From NCBI GenBank assembly GCA_021737145.1, contig JAIPEN010000007.1, positions 124,001 to 188,000 on the forward strand: 64,000 bases of DNA, written 5' to 3'. A program made the position numbers and the translations under genes. The notes beneath the pieces were generated by a model that was not told the origin of the DNA, searched no databases, and saw nothing but the letters and a program-made list of their open reading frames with translations. The stretch is from Desulfarculaceae bacterium (lineage in GTDB: Bacteria; Desulfobacterota; Desulfarculia; Desulfarculales; Desulfarculaceae). This document shows, piece after piece, positions 10,199-18,030 of the stretch; within the stretch, counting starts at the first letter, position 1; each line of letters starts with the position of its first letter.

Positions 10199-11146
10199 GA
10201 TCAGCATGGTGCGGTTCAGCTCCCGGGGGGAGGCCGCGCCCAGCAGGCCCATGATGCGCCGGAGCTCCTCGCCGAGCCCGCTGATCACCCCGCGCACCCC
10301 TTCAGACCCGTCGGCCGCCAGGCCCCAGAGCAGGGGCCGCACCACCCCCACCAGATCCGCCCCCATGGCCAGGCACTTGAGCACGTCGCTGCCCCGGCGG
10401 ATTCCTCCGTCGGCCACAATGGCCAAGCGGTCGCGGGCCACGGCTCTTATCTCGTCCAACACCTGCAGGGCGTGGGGCAGATAGTCCAGGGTGTGGCCCC
10501 CGTGGTTGCTCACCACAATGCCGTCGGCCTCGGCCTCGGCCGCCTTGGCCGCGTCCTCGGCGCTCAGCACCCCCTTGAGGATAAGGGGGCACTGCACCTC
10601 TCGGCGTATCTCCCTGAGCTCGGCCAAACTCAGGGGCGCGCAATCGGCCACCATGGCCTGGTCCCCGATCTTGGTGCCCTCGGCCGCGTCGATCTCCAGG
10701 CCGATCCAGGTGGCCCCGGCCTTTTGAAACTGCTCGATCATCTCGAAGATGCGGCCCCGCTCCCGGAAGGGCTTGGCATTGGCCACCACCGGCAGCTCCA
10801 GGGCGCAGAGCTCGGCCAGGTTGGCCGGCACCGGGGTGCCGCACCAGAGCAGGCTGCCCGCCTCCCGGAGCCCCTCGGCCATCTGGCTCATGCCATGCTC
10901 GGCGATCTTGGGGATGGGCATGGTCACCGCCGACATGACCACCGGGCTGGCCAGCTCCACCCCCAGCACCTCCACCGCGGTGTCGGGCAGGGGCGCGTCG
11001 ATGTAGCGCGGTTTCAAGGTGTAGGAATCGAGCACCCTCCGGTCGTGCTCCAGCACAAAGCCGGTCTCCACCGCGTTGAGCAGCCAGGCCAGCCCCTTTT
11101 CCTCCAGGGCCGCCTGGCCCTCGGCGTATAGCTCTCCCAAGGTCAT
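10187..11146 (-). CDS. FMN-dependent alpha-hydroxy-acid oxidase/dehydrogenase family protein
   Basis: I use ATG 11146 because GGAGG lies five bases upstream; a TTG start at 11206 would add 20 residues. The 319-residue product has the TIM-barrel features of the lactate/glycolate oxidase and FMN-dehydrogenase family: 'SPVVMSAVTMP', 'LILKGVLSAEDA' (flavin-contacting lysine), 'IVVSNHGGHTLD' (catalytic His region) and 'VADGGIRRGSDVLKCLAMGA' (FMN phosphate). It would oxidise a 2-hydroxy acid, or be a relative with other chemistry; the substrate-binding N-terminus differs from classic glycolate oxidase and is shorter. It is monocistronic and convergent with the Cys-rich gene. Confidence 0.85.
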   Translation of the reverse strand: MTLGELYAEGQAALEEKGLAWLLNAVETGFVLEHDRRVLDSYTLKPRYIDAPLPDTAVEVLGVELASPVVMSAVTMPIPKIAEHGMSQMAEGLREAGSLLWCGTPVPANLAELCALELPVVANAKPFRERGRIFEMIEQFQKAGATWIGLEIDAAEGTKIGDQAMVADCAPLSLAELREIRREVQCPLILKGVLSAEDAAKAAEAEADGIVVSNHGGHTLDYLPHALQVLDEIRAVARDRLAIVADGGIRRGSDVLKCLAMGADLVGVVRPLLWGLAADGSEGVRGVISGLGEELRRIMGLLGAASPRELNRTMLIPGP

Positions 11147-11334
11147 GCCGTCCTCCGGCCAAAAGTCTTGTGTCTCCTTCCAGATTACTACGTCCGGCGC
11201 TCTCAAATACCCCCAAAAGGCCCCGCCCGGGCGCCCGGCCTCGGCGCGCCCGGTTAAGGTGTGGAAATAAGGGGGTTCTCAGGAGGCGGGCCACTTGGTT
11301 AAGATGAAATATAGATCTGGGAAGGGAGGTTCGC

Positions 11335-11817
11335 ATGGACCGCGTGGAATTTTTGTGCACCGTGCCGATGCTGGAGGGGCTGGCCTTGCCGGACCTGGTG
11401 AAGCTGGCCGCCCTGGGCCGGGCCGACACTGCCCTGAACGGCAAGCGCATCTCCACCGAGGGGCAGCCGGCCGAGGAGCTTTTCATCCTCAAGGAAGGGA
11501 CGGTGGACCTGCGCTACGAGCTGCCCGGCCGGGAGAGCAGCGGCGACCAAGCCCTGTCCCGCCTGGAGCCCGGCGCGGCCTGGGGCTGGTCGGCCCTGGT
11601 GGCCCCGCATGTCTACACCCTGTCGGCCTATTGCACCTCCCGCCAGTGCGCCTTCTTGCGTCTGCAACGCGAGGCCATGGAGGGGTTGTTCGAAGCCAAC
11701 ACCCGCATCGGGTATATTTTCATGCGCAACCTGGCCACCATCATCGGGCAGCGCTTCAACGCAGCCCAGGACGAGCTGGCCAAGCAGCAGGGGTTTGATC
11801 AAGTCCACCAGTGGTGA
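11335..11817 (+). CDS. stand-alone cyclic nucleotide-binding (CRP-like) domain protein
   Basis: This 160-residue protein carries one cNMP-binding beta-roll ('ELFILKEGTVDLRYE', 'LEPGAAWGWSALV', 'AFLRLQREAMEGLF') and then a C-terminal helix, with no HTH or enzyme domain. A GGGAGG site precedes the ATG. It is the first gene of a plus-strand run leading into fdhD, whose chosen start is 30 bases beyond its stop. Stand-alone cNMP domains of this kind recur in Desulfobacterota near redox enzymes; whether it binds a cyclic nucleotide is unknown, because the usual phosphate-cassette arginine motif is not clearly present. Confidence 0.8.
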   Translation: MDRVEFLCTVPMLEGLALPDLVKLAALGRADTALNGKRISTEGQPAEELFILKEGTVDLRYELPGRESSGDQALSRLEPGAAWGWSALVAPHVYTLSAYCTSRQCAFLRLQREAMEGLFEANTRIGYIFMRNLATIIGQRFNAAQDELAKQQGFDQVHQW

Positions 11818-11846
11818 GCCGGAGGCCGCGGCCGGAAGGGAACAAC

Positions 11847-12695
11847 GTGAGCTCGCAATCCGTGGACCAGTCCCTGACCAGCCGCGAGGTCCTGCGCCTG
11901 GAGGGCTCCCGACAGGAGGCCCGGCGCGAGGAGATGGCCCTGGAGGCTCCCTGCGAGATACGCCTGGAGGGCCGCTCCTTTGTTCTGCTCATGGCCAGCC
12001 CGGCCGATTTGGCCGCCCTGGCCCGGGGCTTCTGCCTTAGCGAGGGCCTGGTCGCCCGGCCGGGGCAGGTGCGGGGCGTCACCCTGGGCAGCGGCGAGAT
12101 ACCCGGCCTGGGCCCGGTGCACTGGGCCGACGTGACCATGGAGGCGGGCCTGGCCCGCAAGGCCCGCGCCCGGCGGGTGGCTCCGGCAGCCACCTCCTGC
12201 GGCCTCTGCGGCCTGGAGTCCTTCCGCGACCTGGCCGGGGGAATCGCCCCGGTGGGCTCTTCCCTGGGCGTGGACCTGAGCGTCATCCAACAACAGTTCA
12301 AGGACATGGAACAAGGCCAACACCTGTACCGGCGCACCGGCGCGGCCCACGCCGCGGCTCTGGGCTCGCCGGAGGGCAGGCTGCTGTGCCTGGGCGAGGA
12401 CGTGGGGCGGCACAACGCCCTGGACAAGGCCCTGGGCATGGCCCTGGAGCAGGGGCTAGATCCGGGCCAATGTTTGTGCACCATCTCGGGACGCATAAGC
12501 ATGGAGATGGCCCTCAAGGCGGGGCGGGCCGGCTTGCCCCTGCTTGCCTCGGTGTCCGCGGCCACCGCCCTGGGCCAGAGCCTGGGCCGGGCCCTGGGGG
12601 TGACCCTGGTGGGTTTCGCCCGGCAGGAGCGGGCCACGGTGTACAGCCATCCCCACCGGGTGCTCATTCAGGGCAGGCCCCTGGCCGCCGGTTGA
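11847..12695 (+). CDS. fdhD: formate dehydrogenase accessory sulfurtransferase FdhD
   Basis: FdhD passes sulfur from the IscS cysteine desulfurase to the molybdenum or tungsten bis-MGD cofactor of formate dehydrogenase. The GTG start at 11847 is set by GGAAGGG at 11834-11840; an upstream in-frame GTG at 11811 overlaps the previous gene. The 282-residue product has the persulfide-carrying pair Cys118 and Cys121 ('SCGLCG'), the conserved 'GEDVGRHNALDK' and 'SGRISMEM', all typical of the family, and normal length. Neighbours are a ModE-like regulator and a MobB-like protein, so this is a molybdenum/formate maturation module. The formate dehydrogenase it serves is not in the window. Confidence 0.96.
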   Translation: MSSQSVDQSLTSREVLRLEGSRQEARREEMALEAPCEIRLEGRSFVLLMASPADLAALARGFCLSEGLVARPGQVRGVTLGSGEIPGLGPVHWADVTMEAGLARKARARRVAPAATSCGLCGLESFRDLAGGIAPVGSSLGVDLSVIQQQFKDMEQGQHLYRRTGAAHAAALGSPEGRLLCLGEDVGRHNALDKALGMALEQGLDPGQCLCTISGRISMEMALKAGRAGLPLLASVSAATALGQSLGRALGVTLVGFARQERATVYSHPHRVLIQGRPLAAG

Positions 12696-12759
12696 TGAGA
12701 CTCCCCGGCGGCTCTGTGCTAAGCTTTCCCCGCCCGGATCGTACGGCAGGGGGATGAGC

Positions 12760-13107
12760 ATGGCGCGGGTGCGGTTCAAGTTGTGGGTCGAGGAACGGTA
12801 CCGGGTGCTGTTCGGCGGGGGGCGCATGGCCCTGTTGCAGGCGGTGCTGGATTCCGGCTCCCTGGCCGGGGCGGCCCGCCAAATGTCCATGAGCTACCGC
12901 GCCGCCTGGGGCTGCCTCAGGGCCTCGGAAAAGCGCCTGGGCTTCAGCCTGCTGGAACGCGGCCCGGAAGGCTGCCGCGCAATGCGCCTCACCGCCAAGG
13001 CCCAGCGGCTCATGGAGCAGTGCCAGGCCAGGGAACAGGACGGCCAGCGTCTGGCGGAGCGATATCAAGAGCAATGGAAGCGGGAGCTGGGCGCCCTGAG
13101 AGGCTAG
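12760..13107 (+). CDS. ModE-type winged-helix DNA-binding protein (HTH domain only)
   Basis: The 115-residue protein matches the N-terminal DNA-binding domain of ModE, the molybdate-responsive regulator: 'ALLQAVLDSGSLAGAARQM', 'SYRAAWGCLRASEKRLGF' and 'LLERGPEGCRAMRLTAKA'. The C-terminal molybdate-binding Mop domains are absent, so it cannot sense molybdate in the classic way. ATG 12760 is preferred to ATG 12754 because GCAGGGGG is then at proper spacing. It follows fdhD by 64 bases and precedes a MobB-like gene by 10 bases, so it probably regulates molybdenum-enzyme or cofactor genes. Confidence 0.88.
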   Translation: MARVRFKLWVEERYRVLFGGGRMALLQAVLDSGSLAGAARQMSMSYRAAWGCLRASEKRLGFSLLERGPEGCRAMRLTAKAQRLMEQCQAREQDGQRLAERYQEQWKRELGALRG

Positions 13108-13117
13108 GAGACGAGGC

Positions 13118-13576
13118 ATGCGTCCCAAGTTGGTGCACATCAGCGGGCCCGGCGCTCCGGAGCAGGAGGCATTCGCCCTGGCCCTGGCCCAGGCCCTGGC
13201 CGAAAAGGGCGTGGTTGTGGGCCTGCTGCGGCCCGAGGGCCCGGGCGTGGCCCTGAGCCTGCCCCAAGCGGACCAGGACGGCTCCCAGGCCCTGGCCCTG
13301 TTGCGCGGTCTGGACCTGGTGTTCAGCCTGCTGCCCCCGGCCCAGGGCCAGGAGACCCTGGAAGCAAAGCCCGGCGCGGAGGCCGAGGCGGCCGATCTGC
13401 TGGCCGGTCGTCTGGAGCGGCCCGGCCCGGAACGGCGCGTGACCCTGCTGGCCGACGGCAAGCAACTGCCCGCCAAGGCCTTTGTGCAAGACATCCTGGT
13501 AAACACCCTGGCCGGCATGCTGGCCCCCTTGCACGGCATCGAAGACACGGACCGCCTGGAAATAATCATCGAATAA
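13118..13576 (+). CDS. MobB-like protein with degenerate P-loop
   Basis: The 152-residue product looks like the molybdopterin-guanine dinucleotide protein MobB group as seen in sulfate reducers. It has a Rossmann-like start ('VHISGPGAPEQEAFALALA', 'KGVVVGLLRPEG') and the C-terminal 'LADGKQLPAKAFVQDILVN' followed by 'GMLAPLHGIED'. The Walker A of MobB (GxxGSGKT) is replaced by 'SGPGAPEQ', so GTP binding is doubtful. Its position after fdhD and the ModE-like gene supports a role in molybdenum cofactor handling. The family assignment rests on context and C-terminal resemblance; a non-enzymatic carrier is possible. Confidence 0.6.
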   Translation: MRPKLVHISGPGAPEQEAFALALAQALAEKGVVVGLLRPEGPGVALSLPQADQDGSQALALLRGLDLVFSLLPPAQGQETLEAKPGAEAEAADLLAGRLERPGPERRVTLLADGKQLPAKAFVQDILVNTLAGMLAPLHGIEDTDRLEIIIE

Positions 13577-13740
13577 ATCCCGGCTGAAGCCGTTTTTCCC
13601 CAGCCCCCGCCCCTTGGCGGCGGGCCCAGCTTTTCACCTGCCCCACAAGAGACTTTCCTCCACCCGCCGATCTGCGTAGGCTGGAGGAGAAGGCCGCACC
13701 CGTGACGCGCACCGCCCATGCGGGCGCGCGAGGAGAGAGC

Positions 13741-14448
13741 ATGCATAGGGGCCTAATCAAGAAACTGGTGATCGTGGGCCTGATCCTGGCCGCGGTCCTC
13801 GCCTTTTGGCTGCTGGACCTGGGGCAATACTTTTCCCTGAGCTACGTCAAACAGTCGCGCGACAGCTTTCAGGCCTATTATCAGACCCACCCCGGCCTGA
13901 CCCTGGGCGGCTACTTCGTGGTCTACGTGCTGGTCACCGCCTTTTCCCTGCCCGGCGCGGCGGTGATGACCCTGCTGGGCGGGGCGCTGTTCGGTTTCTG
14001 GTGGACCCTGCTGGTGGTCTCCTTCGCCTCCACCATCGGGGCCACCCTGGCCTGTTTTTTCGCCCGCTTTGTCTTGGGCAACTGGGTGCAGGCCCGCTTC
14101 GGGGACAAGCTGGAGCCCATCAACCGGGGGGTGGAGCGGGAGGGGGCCTTTTATCTGTTCACCCTGCGCCTGGTGCCCCTGTTCCCCTTTTTCGTCATCA
14201 ACCTGGTCATGGGCCTGACCAAGATGCCGCTCTGGACCTTTTATTGGGTGAGCCAGTTGGGCATGCTGCCCGGCACCGCCGTGTTCACCAACGCGGGCAA
14301 GGAGCTGGGCCAGATCGACAGCCTGGGGGGCATACTCTCGCCCGGGCTGATCATCAGTTTCGTGATCCTGGGCCTGTTTCCCCTGGTGGTCAAAAAGGGG
14401 CTGTCCTGGTATCGCCGCCGCACCGGGCGCAAGGAGATCATCGAATAA
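13741..14448 (+). CDS. TVP38/TMEM64-family (DedA-like) membrane protein
   Basis: From ATG 13741 (AGGAGAG upstream) the product is 235 residues, with about five to six hydrophobic segments. The SNARE-associated/VTT core reads 'FSLPGAAVMTLLGGALFGFW', then 'IGATLACFFARF', 'FTLRLVPLFPFFVINLVMGL' and 'PGTAVFTNAGKELGQI'. Members are thought to be lipid scramblases or transporters of small substrates. It is 12 bases upstream of a mercuric-reductase-like flavoprotein gene, a pairing also found as gene fusions in other bacteria. That suggests a membrane/thiol-redox unit, but the substrate is unknown. Confidence 0.9.
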   Translation: MHRGLIKKLVIVGLILAAVLAFWLLDLGQYFSLSYVKQSRDSFQAYYQTHPGLTLGGYFVVYVLVTAFSLPGAAVMTLLGGALFGFWWTLLVVSFASTIGATLACFFARFVLGNWVQARFGDKLEPINRGVEREGAFYLFTLRLVPLFPFFVINLVMGLTKMPLWTFYWVSQLGMLPGTAVFTNAGKELGQIDSLGGILSPGLIISFVILGLFPLVVKKGLSWYRRRTGRKEIIE

Positions 14449-14460
14449 GCGGGAGGGTTC

Positions 14461-15930
14461 ATGGCCAGCTATGACTTTGACCTGGGCGTGCTGGGGGGCG
14501 GCTCGGCCGGGCTGACCCTTACCTCCGGGGCGGCCCAGCTGGGGGCCAAGACCCTGCTCATCGAAAGGGAGCCCCGCCTGGGCGGCGACTGCCTGCACTA
14601 TGGCTGCGTGCCCTCCAAGACCCTGATCAAGACGGCCCGGGTATATCACCTTATGAAAAATGCGGCCCGCTTCGGGCTGCCCGCGGCCCAGGTCCCTTCG
14701 GTGGACTTCGCCTCGGTGCGGGCGCGCATTGAAGGCGTGATCGCCACCATTCAGAAGCACGACAGCCAGGAGCGCTTTTGTTCCCTGGGCGCGGCGGTGC
14801 GCTTTGGCCGGGCCCGCTTTGTGGACGAGCACACCGTGGAGCTGGAGGGCGAGCGCATCTCGGCCAAGGCTTGGCTCATCGCCACCGGCTCCTCCCCGGC
14901 CGCTCCGCCGGTGCCCGGCCTGGACCGCACCCCCCACCTCACCAACAAGGATATCTTCTACCTGGACGCGCTGCCCGAGTCGCTGATCGTGCTGGGCGCC
15001 GGGCCGATCGCCATCGAGATGGCCCAGGCCTTCGCCCGCCTGGGCTCCAAGGCGAGCGTGGTGCAGCGCAGTGGCCAGATACTGTCCAAGGAGGACAAGG
15101 ACCTGGCCGACGGGGTCATGGCCGCGCTGGGGGCCGAGGGGGTGGAGTTTTATCTCAACACCAAGGTGACCGGCGCGCGGGAGGTGGGCGGCAGGCCGCA
15201 CCTGGCCTTCACCGACGCCGGGGGCGGGGAGGTGGAGCTCAGCGCCGAGCGCCTGCTGGTGGCCCTGGGCCGGCGGGCCAACCTGGAGGGCCTGGGCCTG
15301 GAGCAGATCGGCGTGGAGTACGACGCCAAGGGGCTCAAGCTCGACGAGCGCCTGCGCACCGCGCACAAGCACATTTACGGCGCGGGCGACGTGACCGGCG
15401 GGCACCAGTTCACCCACGCGGCTGGCTACGAGGGCGGGGTGGTGCTGGCCAACGCGGTGCTGCACTTGCCCCGCAAGGCGGACTACACCTGGCTGCCCTG
15501 GTGCACCTACACCGACCCCGAGCTGGCCTCCATCGGCCTGAACGAGAAGGCGGCCCAGGCGGCGGGGATCGAGTACACGGTGTGGAGCGAGGAGTTCGCG
15601 GCCAACGACCGGGCCCTGGCCGAGGGCGAGGCCGAGGGACGCATCAAGCTGATCCTGGACAAGAGCGAGAACATCCTGGGGGTGCAGGTGCTGGGCCTGC
15701 ACGCGGGCGAGCTGATCAACGAATGGGTGGCCGTGGCCGGGGGCAAGGTGAAGCTGGCCACCCTGGCCGGGCTGGCGCATCCCTATCCCACCCTGGGCGA
15801 GATAAACAAGCGGGTGGCCGGGGACGTGATGGCTCCCAAGCTTTTCTCGGACCTGGTGAAAAAGGGGCTCAAGTTCTTTTTCCATACCAAGGGGCGCGCC
15901 TGCAACCCGCCCCAGGGCGGGGCGGGCTAG
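14461..15930 (+). CDS. FAD/NAD(P)-dependent disulfide oxidoreductase, dihydrolipoamide/mercuric reductase family
   Basis: The 489-residue protein has the FAD-binding 'GGGSAGLTLTSGAAQLG', the redox-active pair Cys44-Cys49 ('GGDCLHYGCVPSK'), the NAD(P)-binding 'LGAGPIAIEMAQAFARLG' and the dimer domain. At the C-terminal catalytic site, where dihydrolipoamide dehydrogenase has HxHPT, it reads 'HPYPT': the catalytic His is Tyr, as in mercuric reductases. It has no N-terminal metal-binding domain and no C-terminal vicinal Cys pair. It therefore is neither a standard lipoamide dehydrogenase nor a standard MerA. It is co-transcribed with the TVP38-family membrane gene 12 bases upstream; substrate unknown. 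Confidence 0.88.
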   Translation: MASYDFDLGVLGGGSAGLTLTSGAAQLGAKTLLIEREPRLGGDCLHYGCVPSKTLIKTARVYHLMKNAARFGLPAAQVPSVDFASVRARIEGVIATIQKHDSQERFCSLGAAVRFGRARFVDEHTVELEGERISAKAWLIATGSSPAAPPVPGLDRTPHLTNKDIFYLDALPESLIVLGAGPIAIEMAQAFARLGSKASVVQRSGQILSKEDKDLADGVMAALGAEGVEFYLNTKVTGAREVGGRPHLAFTDAGGGEVELSAERLLVALGRRANLEGLGLEQIGVEYDAKGLKLDERLRTAHKHIYGAGDVTGGHQFTHAAGYEGGVVLANAVLHLPRKADYTWLPWCTYTDPELASIGLNEKAAQAAGIEYTVWSEEFAANDRALAEGEAEGRIKLILDKSENILGVQVLGLHAGELINEWVAVAGGKVKLATLAGLAHPYPTLGEINKRVAGDVMAPKLFSDLVKKGLKFFFHTKGRACNPPQGGAG

Positions 15931-16009
15931 GCCGAGCCGCCGTCCCTCCGCCTGGGCATGGGTGTATTATCTGGAGACTGGTAGCGATATCACTCGGCAG
16001 GGGAGAGGA

Positions 16010-16957
16010 ATGCCCAAGATCCTGAGCGCGGACATCGGCGCCACCAACAGCCGCTTCGCCCATCTGGAAGGCGACGACGCCGGCGGCCTTAGCCTGAAAA
16101 ACAGCGTATGGCTCAAGACCATGGAGGCCGAGTCCTTTGCCCAGTTGCTGGGGCAGGCGGCCGGCTCGGAGCTGGGCCTGGCCCCCCAGGAGGCGGACCT
16201 GGCCTGCTTCGCGGTGCCCGGGCCGGTGCTGGGCGGCACCTATTGCCAGCCCCCCTGGATCGACTGGGACATCGACCTGGAGCGGGACCGCCCGGCCCAT
16301 GGCCTGGGGCCCAGCCTGCTGATCAACGACTTCGTGGCCCAGGCCTGGGCCTGCGGCACCCCGGCCGTGGCCAGGGCCCGCACCGTGCTGGCGGGCCAGC
16401 CCGAACCGGGCGGGGTGGTCGGGGTGATCGGGGCGGGCTCCAACCTGGGGCACGCGGCCCTGCTGCCCAATGGGGGCGGGGTGGTGCTGGCCTCGGAGTT
16501 CGGGCACGCGCCCTTTCCTTTTGCCGGCGGCCCGGAGCGCGGCTTCCGCGACTTCCTGAGCCAGCAGACCGGCATGGATCAGCCCAGCAACGACGTGACC
16601 GTGTCGGGCAAGGGCCTGAGCCAGGTGCATCACTTCCTCACCAGCCGCAAGCTGGAGCCCGAGCAGGTGGGCGGGACCGTGGACCCGGACTCGGAGACGG
16701 TGCGCTGGATGGCCCGCTTCTATGGCCGGGCCTGCCGCCAATGGGCCCTGGCCGCTCTGACCCTGGGCGGGCTCTACATCGCCGGAGGCCTGGCCGCCAA
16801 GCTGCCCATGCTGGCGGAGCACCCGGAGTTCGCCCGCGAGTTCCGCCTGGCCGAGAGCATGGCGCAGGTGTTGGAGCGCATTCCGGTGTATTTGAACCTC
16901 AACGAGCAGAGCGGCCTGTGGGGCGCGGCCGCGGCCGCCCTTCACTGGCAAGGGTAG
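16010..16957 (+). CDS. glk: glucokinase (Glk family)
   Basis: Starting at ATG 16010 (GGGAGAGGA immediately upstream) gives 315 residues; an in-frame GTG at 15962 adds 16 residues without a ribosome site. The phosphate-1 motif is 'SADIGATNSRFAHL', the sugar-binding 'LLINDFVAQAWA' follows, then 'VIGAGSNLGHAAL' and 'SEFGHAPFPF', and an adenosine-motif region 'GGLYIAGGLAAKL'. These fit the ATP-dependent Glk family (PF02685), which phosphorylates glucose to glucose-6-phosphate in the cytoplasm. Some motif residues are unusual (GAGSNLG for GPGTGLG), so another hexose cannot be excluded. Confidence 0.85.
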   Translation: MPKILSADIGATNSRFAHLEGDDAGGLSLKNSVWLKTMEAESFAQLLGQAAGSELGLAPQEADLACFAVPGPVLGGTYCQPPWIDWDIDLERDRPAHGLGPSLLINDFVAQAWACGTPAVARARTVLAGQPEPGGVVGVIGAGSNLGHAALLPNGGGVVLASEFGHAPFPFAGGPERGFRDFLSQQTGMDQPSNDVTVSGKGLSQVHHFLTSRKLEPEQVGGTVDPDSETVRWMARFYGRACRQWALAALTLGGLYIAGGLAAKLPMLAEHPEFAREFRLAESMAQVLERIPVYLNLNEQSGLWGAAAAALHWQG

Positions 16958-17043
16958 GGCGGTTATAATTAGTTATTGAGTAGGGTATGGCGCGCTCCGG
17001 GAGGGAGCGGGCCGCCCGCAGGGGGTGGGAAAGCAGCCAAGGA

Positions 17044-17700
17044 ATGCAGCAACGGCGCAGGTTTCTCGCCCTGGGCCTGCAAGGCCTGGCCCTGGCGGGC
17101 GCGGCCCTTGCCTGGCCAGGCCGGGTCTTGGCCGCGGTCAAGCGCCAGATAATCCCGGCCCACATAAAGGCCACCGCCCTGGCCAACCGCAATCCCAAGG
17201 GCATCGACAACCGCAACCTTTCCATCACTCCCCTTAAAAAATTCGGGACCATGGGCCAGAGCGACCTGAAGGTGGACCCGGCCTCCTGGCGCCTGGTGGT
17301 CGACGGGGCGGTGAAAAAGCCCCTGGAATTGGACTTGGCCCAGGCCAAGGCCCTGCCGGTGATGAAAAAGACGGTGCTGCTCATCTGCCCGGGGGTGTTT
17401 TCCTACAACGCGGTCTATGCCGGCTTCAGCCTGGGGCGCCTGCTTGAGCAGGCCGGGCTGGAGCCCGAGGCCAGCCTGGTGGAGATTCGCGGGCCCCGGG
17501 GCGGCTACGCCAAGATAGAGCACTTCAAGCTGCGCGAGGTGCTCGAGGACGAGGTGTGGCTGGCCTACCAGGTCAACGGCAAGGACCTGCCGCCCAAGCA
17601 CGGCTTTCCCCTGCGGGTGGTGGCGGGCGAGCACTATGGCGACGACTGGGTGAAGTACGTGAGCCAGGTCACGGTGCGGACCCGGCGCAAAAAGGGCTAG
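17044..17700 (+). CDS. exported molybdopterin-dependent oxidoreductase (sulfite oxidase fold, MsrP-like)
   Basis: The 218 residues from ATG 17044 begin with a twin-arginine-type signal ('QRRRFLALG' and a hydrophobic stretch), then a single oxidoreductase molybdopterin-binding domain: 'WRLVVDGAVKKPLELD', then 'LLICPGVFSY', where Cys115 aligns with the molybdenum-ligating Cys, and 'PPKHGFPLRVVAGEHYG'. A start at 16987 would add 19 residues before the signal. It should act in the periplasm; family members reduce methionine sulfoxide or oxidise sulfite, but no specific substrate can be assigned. A probable selenoprotein gene begins 6 bases after its stop, so the two are likely co-transcribed. Confidence 0.85.
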   Translation: MQQRRRFLALGLQGLALAGAALAWPGRVLAAVKRQIIPAHIKATALANRNPKGIDNRNLSITPLKKFGTMGQSDLKVDPASWRLVVDGAVKKPLELDLAQAKALPVMKKTVLLICPGVFSYNAVYAGFSLGRLLEQAGLEPEASLVEIRGPRGGYAKIEHFKLREVLEDEVWLAYQVNGKDLPPKHGFPLRVVAGEHYGDDWVKYVSQVTVRTRRKKG

Positions 17701-17706
17701 GAGAGG

Positions 17707-18030
17707 ATGATGAGCACGGCCACCAAACAAGCCTGGCTGTGGGCCCTGGGCCTGGCCCTGACCGCGGCCCTGCTGGCCGGGGCGGCTCCCCACGCCTCGG
17801 CCGCCTCGCCCCACAAGGTGGTGTTCTACGTCGGGTGATACGACGTGGGCAAGGCAGCCCTGGAAGGGCAGCCGGGAATAAGCAGGGTGACCAAGGGCTG
17901 GAGCCAGAGCCGCGAGATAAACACCGTGTTCTACGATGCGGACAAGATCAGCACTGACCAGATGGTGGTTATTCTTAAAAAAGCTGGTACTTACCAGGGT
18001 ATAGCTGTCAAACCCCGGGCGCTGAAGTAG
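17707..18030 (+). CDS. probable small exported selenoprotein, HMA/MerP-like fold, in-frame TGA read as Sec
   Basis: One frame runs from ATG 17707 (or ATG 17710) to TAG 18028-18030, broken only by TGA at 17836-17838. Residues 1-33 form a signal peptide ending 'ASAA'. The mature part starts 'HKVVFYVG', then Sec44, then 'YDVGKAALEGQPGISRV'. It ends with 'VFYDADKISTDQMVVILKKA'. The beta-alpha-beta layout (strand, helix, 'PGI..V', 'VFYDADKI', helix) resembles heavy-metal-associated/MerP proteins, with Sec where those have the first metal-binding Cys. Coding character continues after the TGA, and a SECIS-like hairpin starts 15 bases after it. A nonsense mutation is the alternative. It follows the molybdopterin oxidoreductase by 6 bases. 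Confidence 0.75.
17853..17873 (+). promoter_or_regulatory. bacterial SECIS-like hairpin after in-frame TGA
   Basis: GGC (17853-17855) pairs with GCC (17871-17873), an A-A mismatch follows (17856/17870), GCCC (17857-17860) pairs with GGGC (17866-17869), and the loop is TGGAA (17861-17865). The apical GG lies about 23 bases beyond the TGA at 17836-17838, within the distance known for bacterial SECIS elements, which need a small loop with exposed G residues for SelB. It lies inside the coding sequence, as in bacterial selenoprotein mRNAs. Confidence 0.65.

Noticed and set aside
13753..15885. 710-codon open frame on the minus strand
   Set aside because: It is antisense to the TVP38 and disulfide reductase genes, His/Gly/Gln-rich with no domain, as expected from the mirror frame of GC-rich codons. 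Similar long mirror frames at 6805-8673 and 44193-46607 were dropped for the same reason.
17845..18030. Separate 61-codon ORF starting with GTG
   Set aside because: It has no ribosome site and lacks the first strand of its fold. It is better explained as the second half of the TGA-containing gene.
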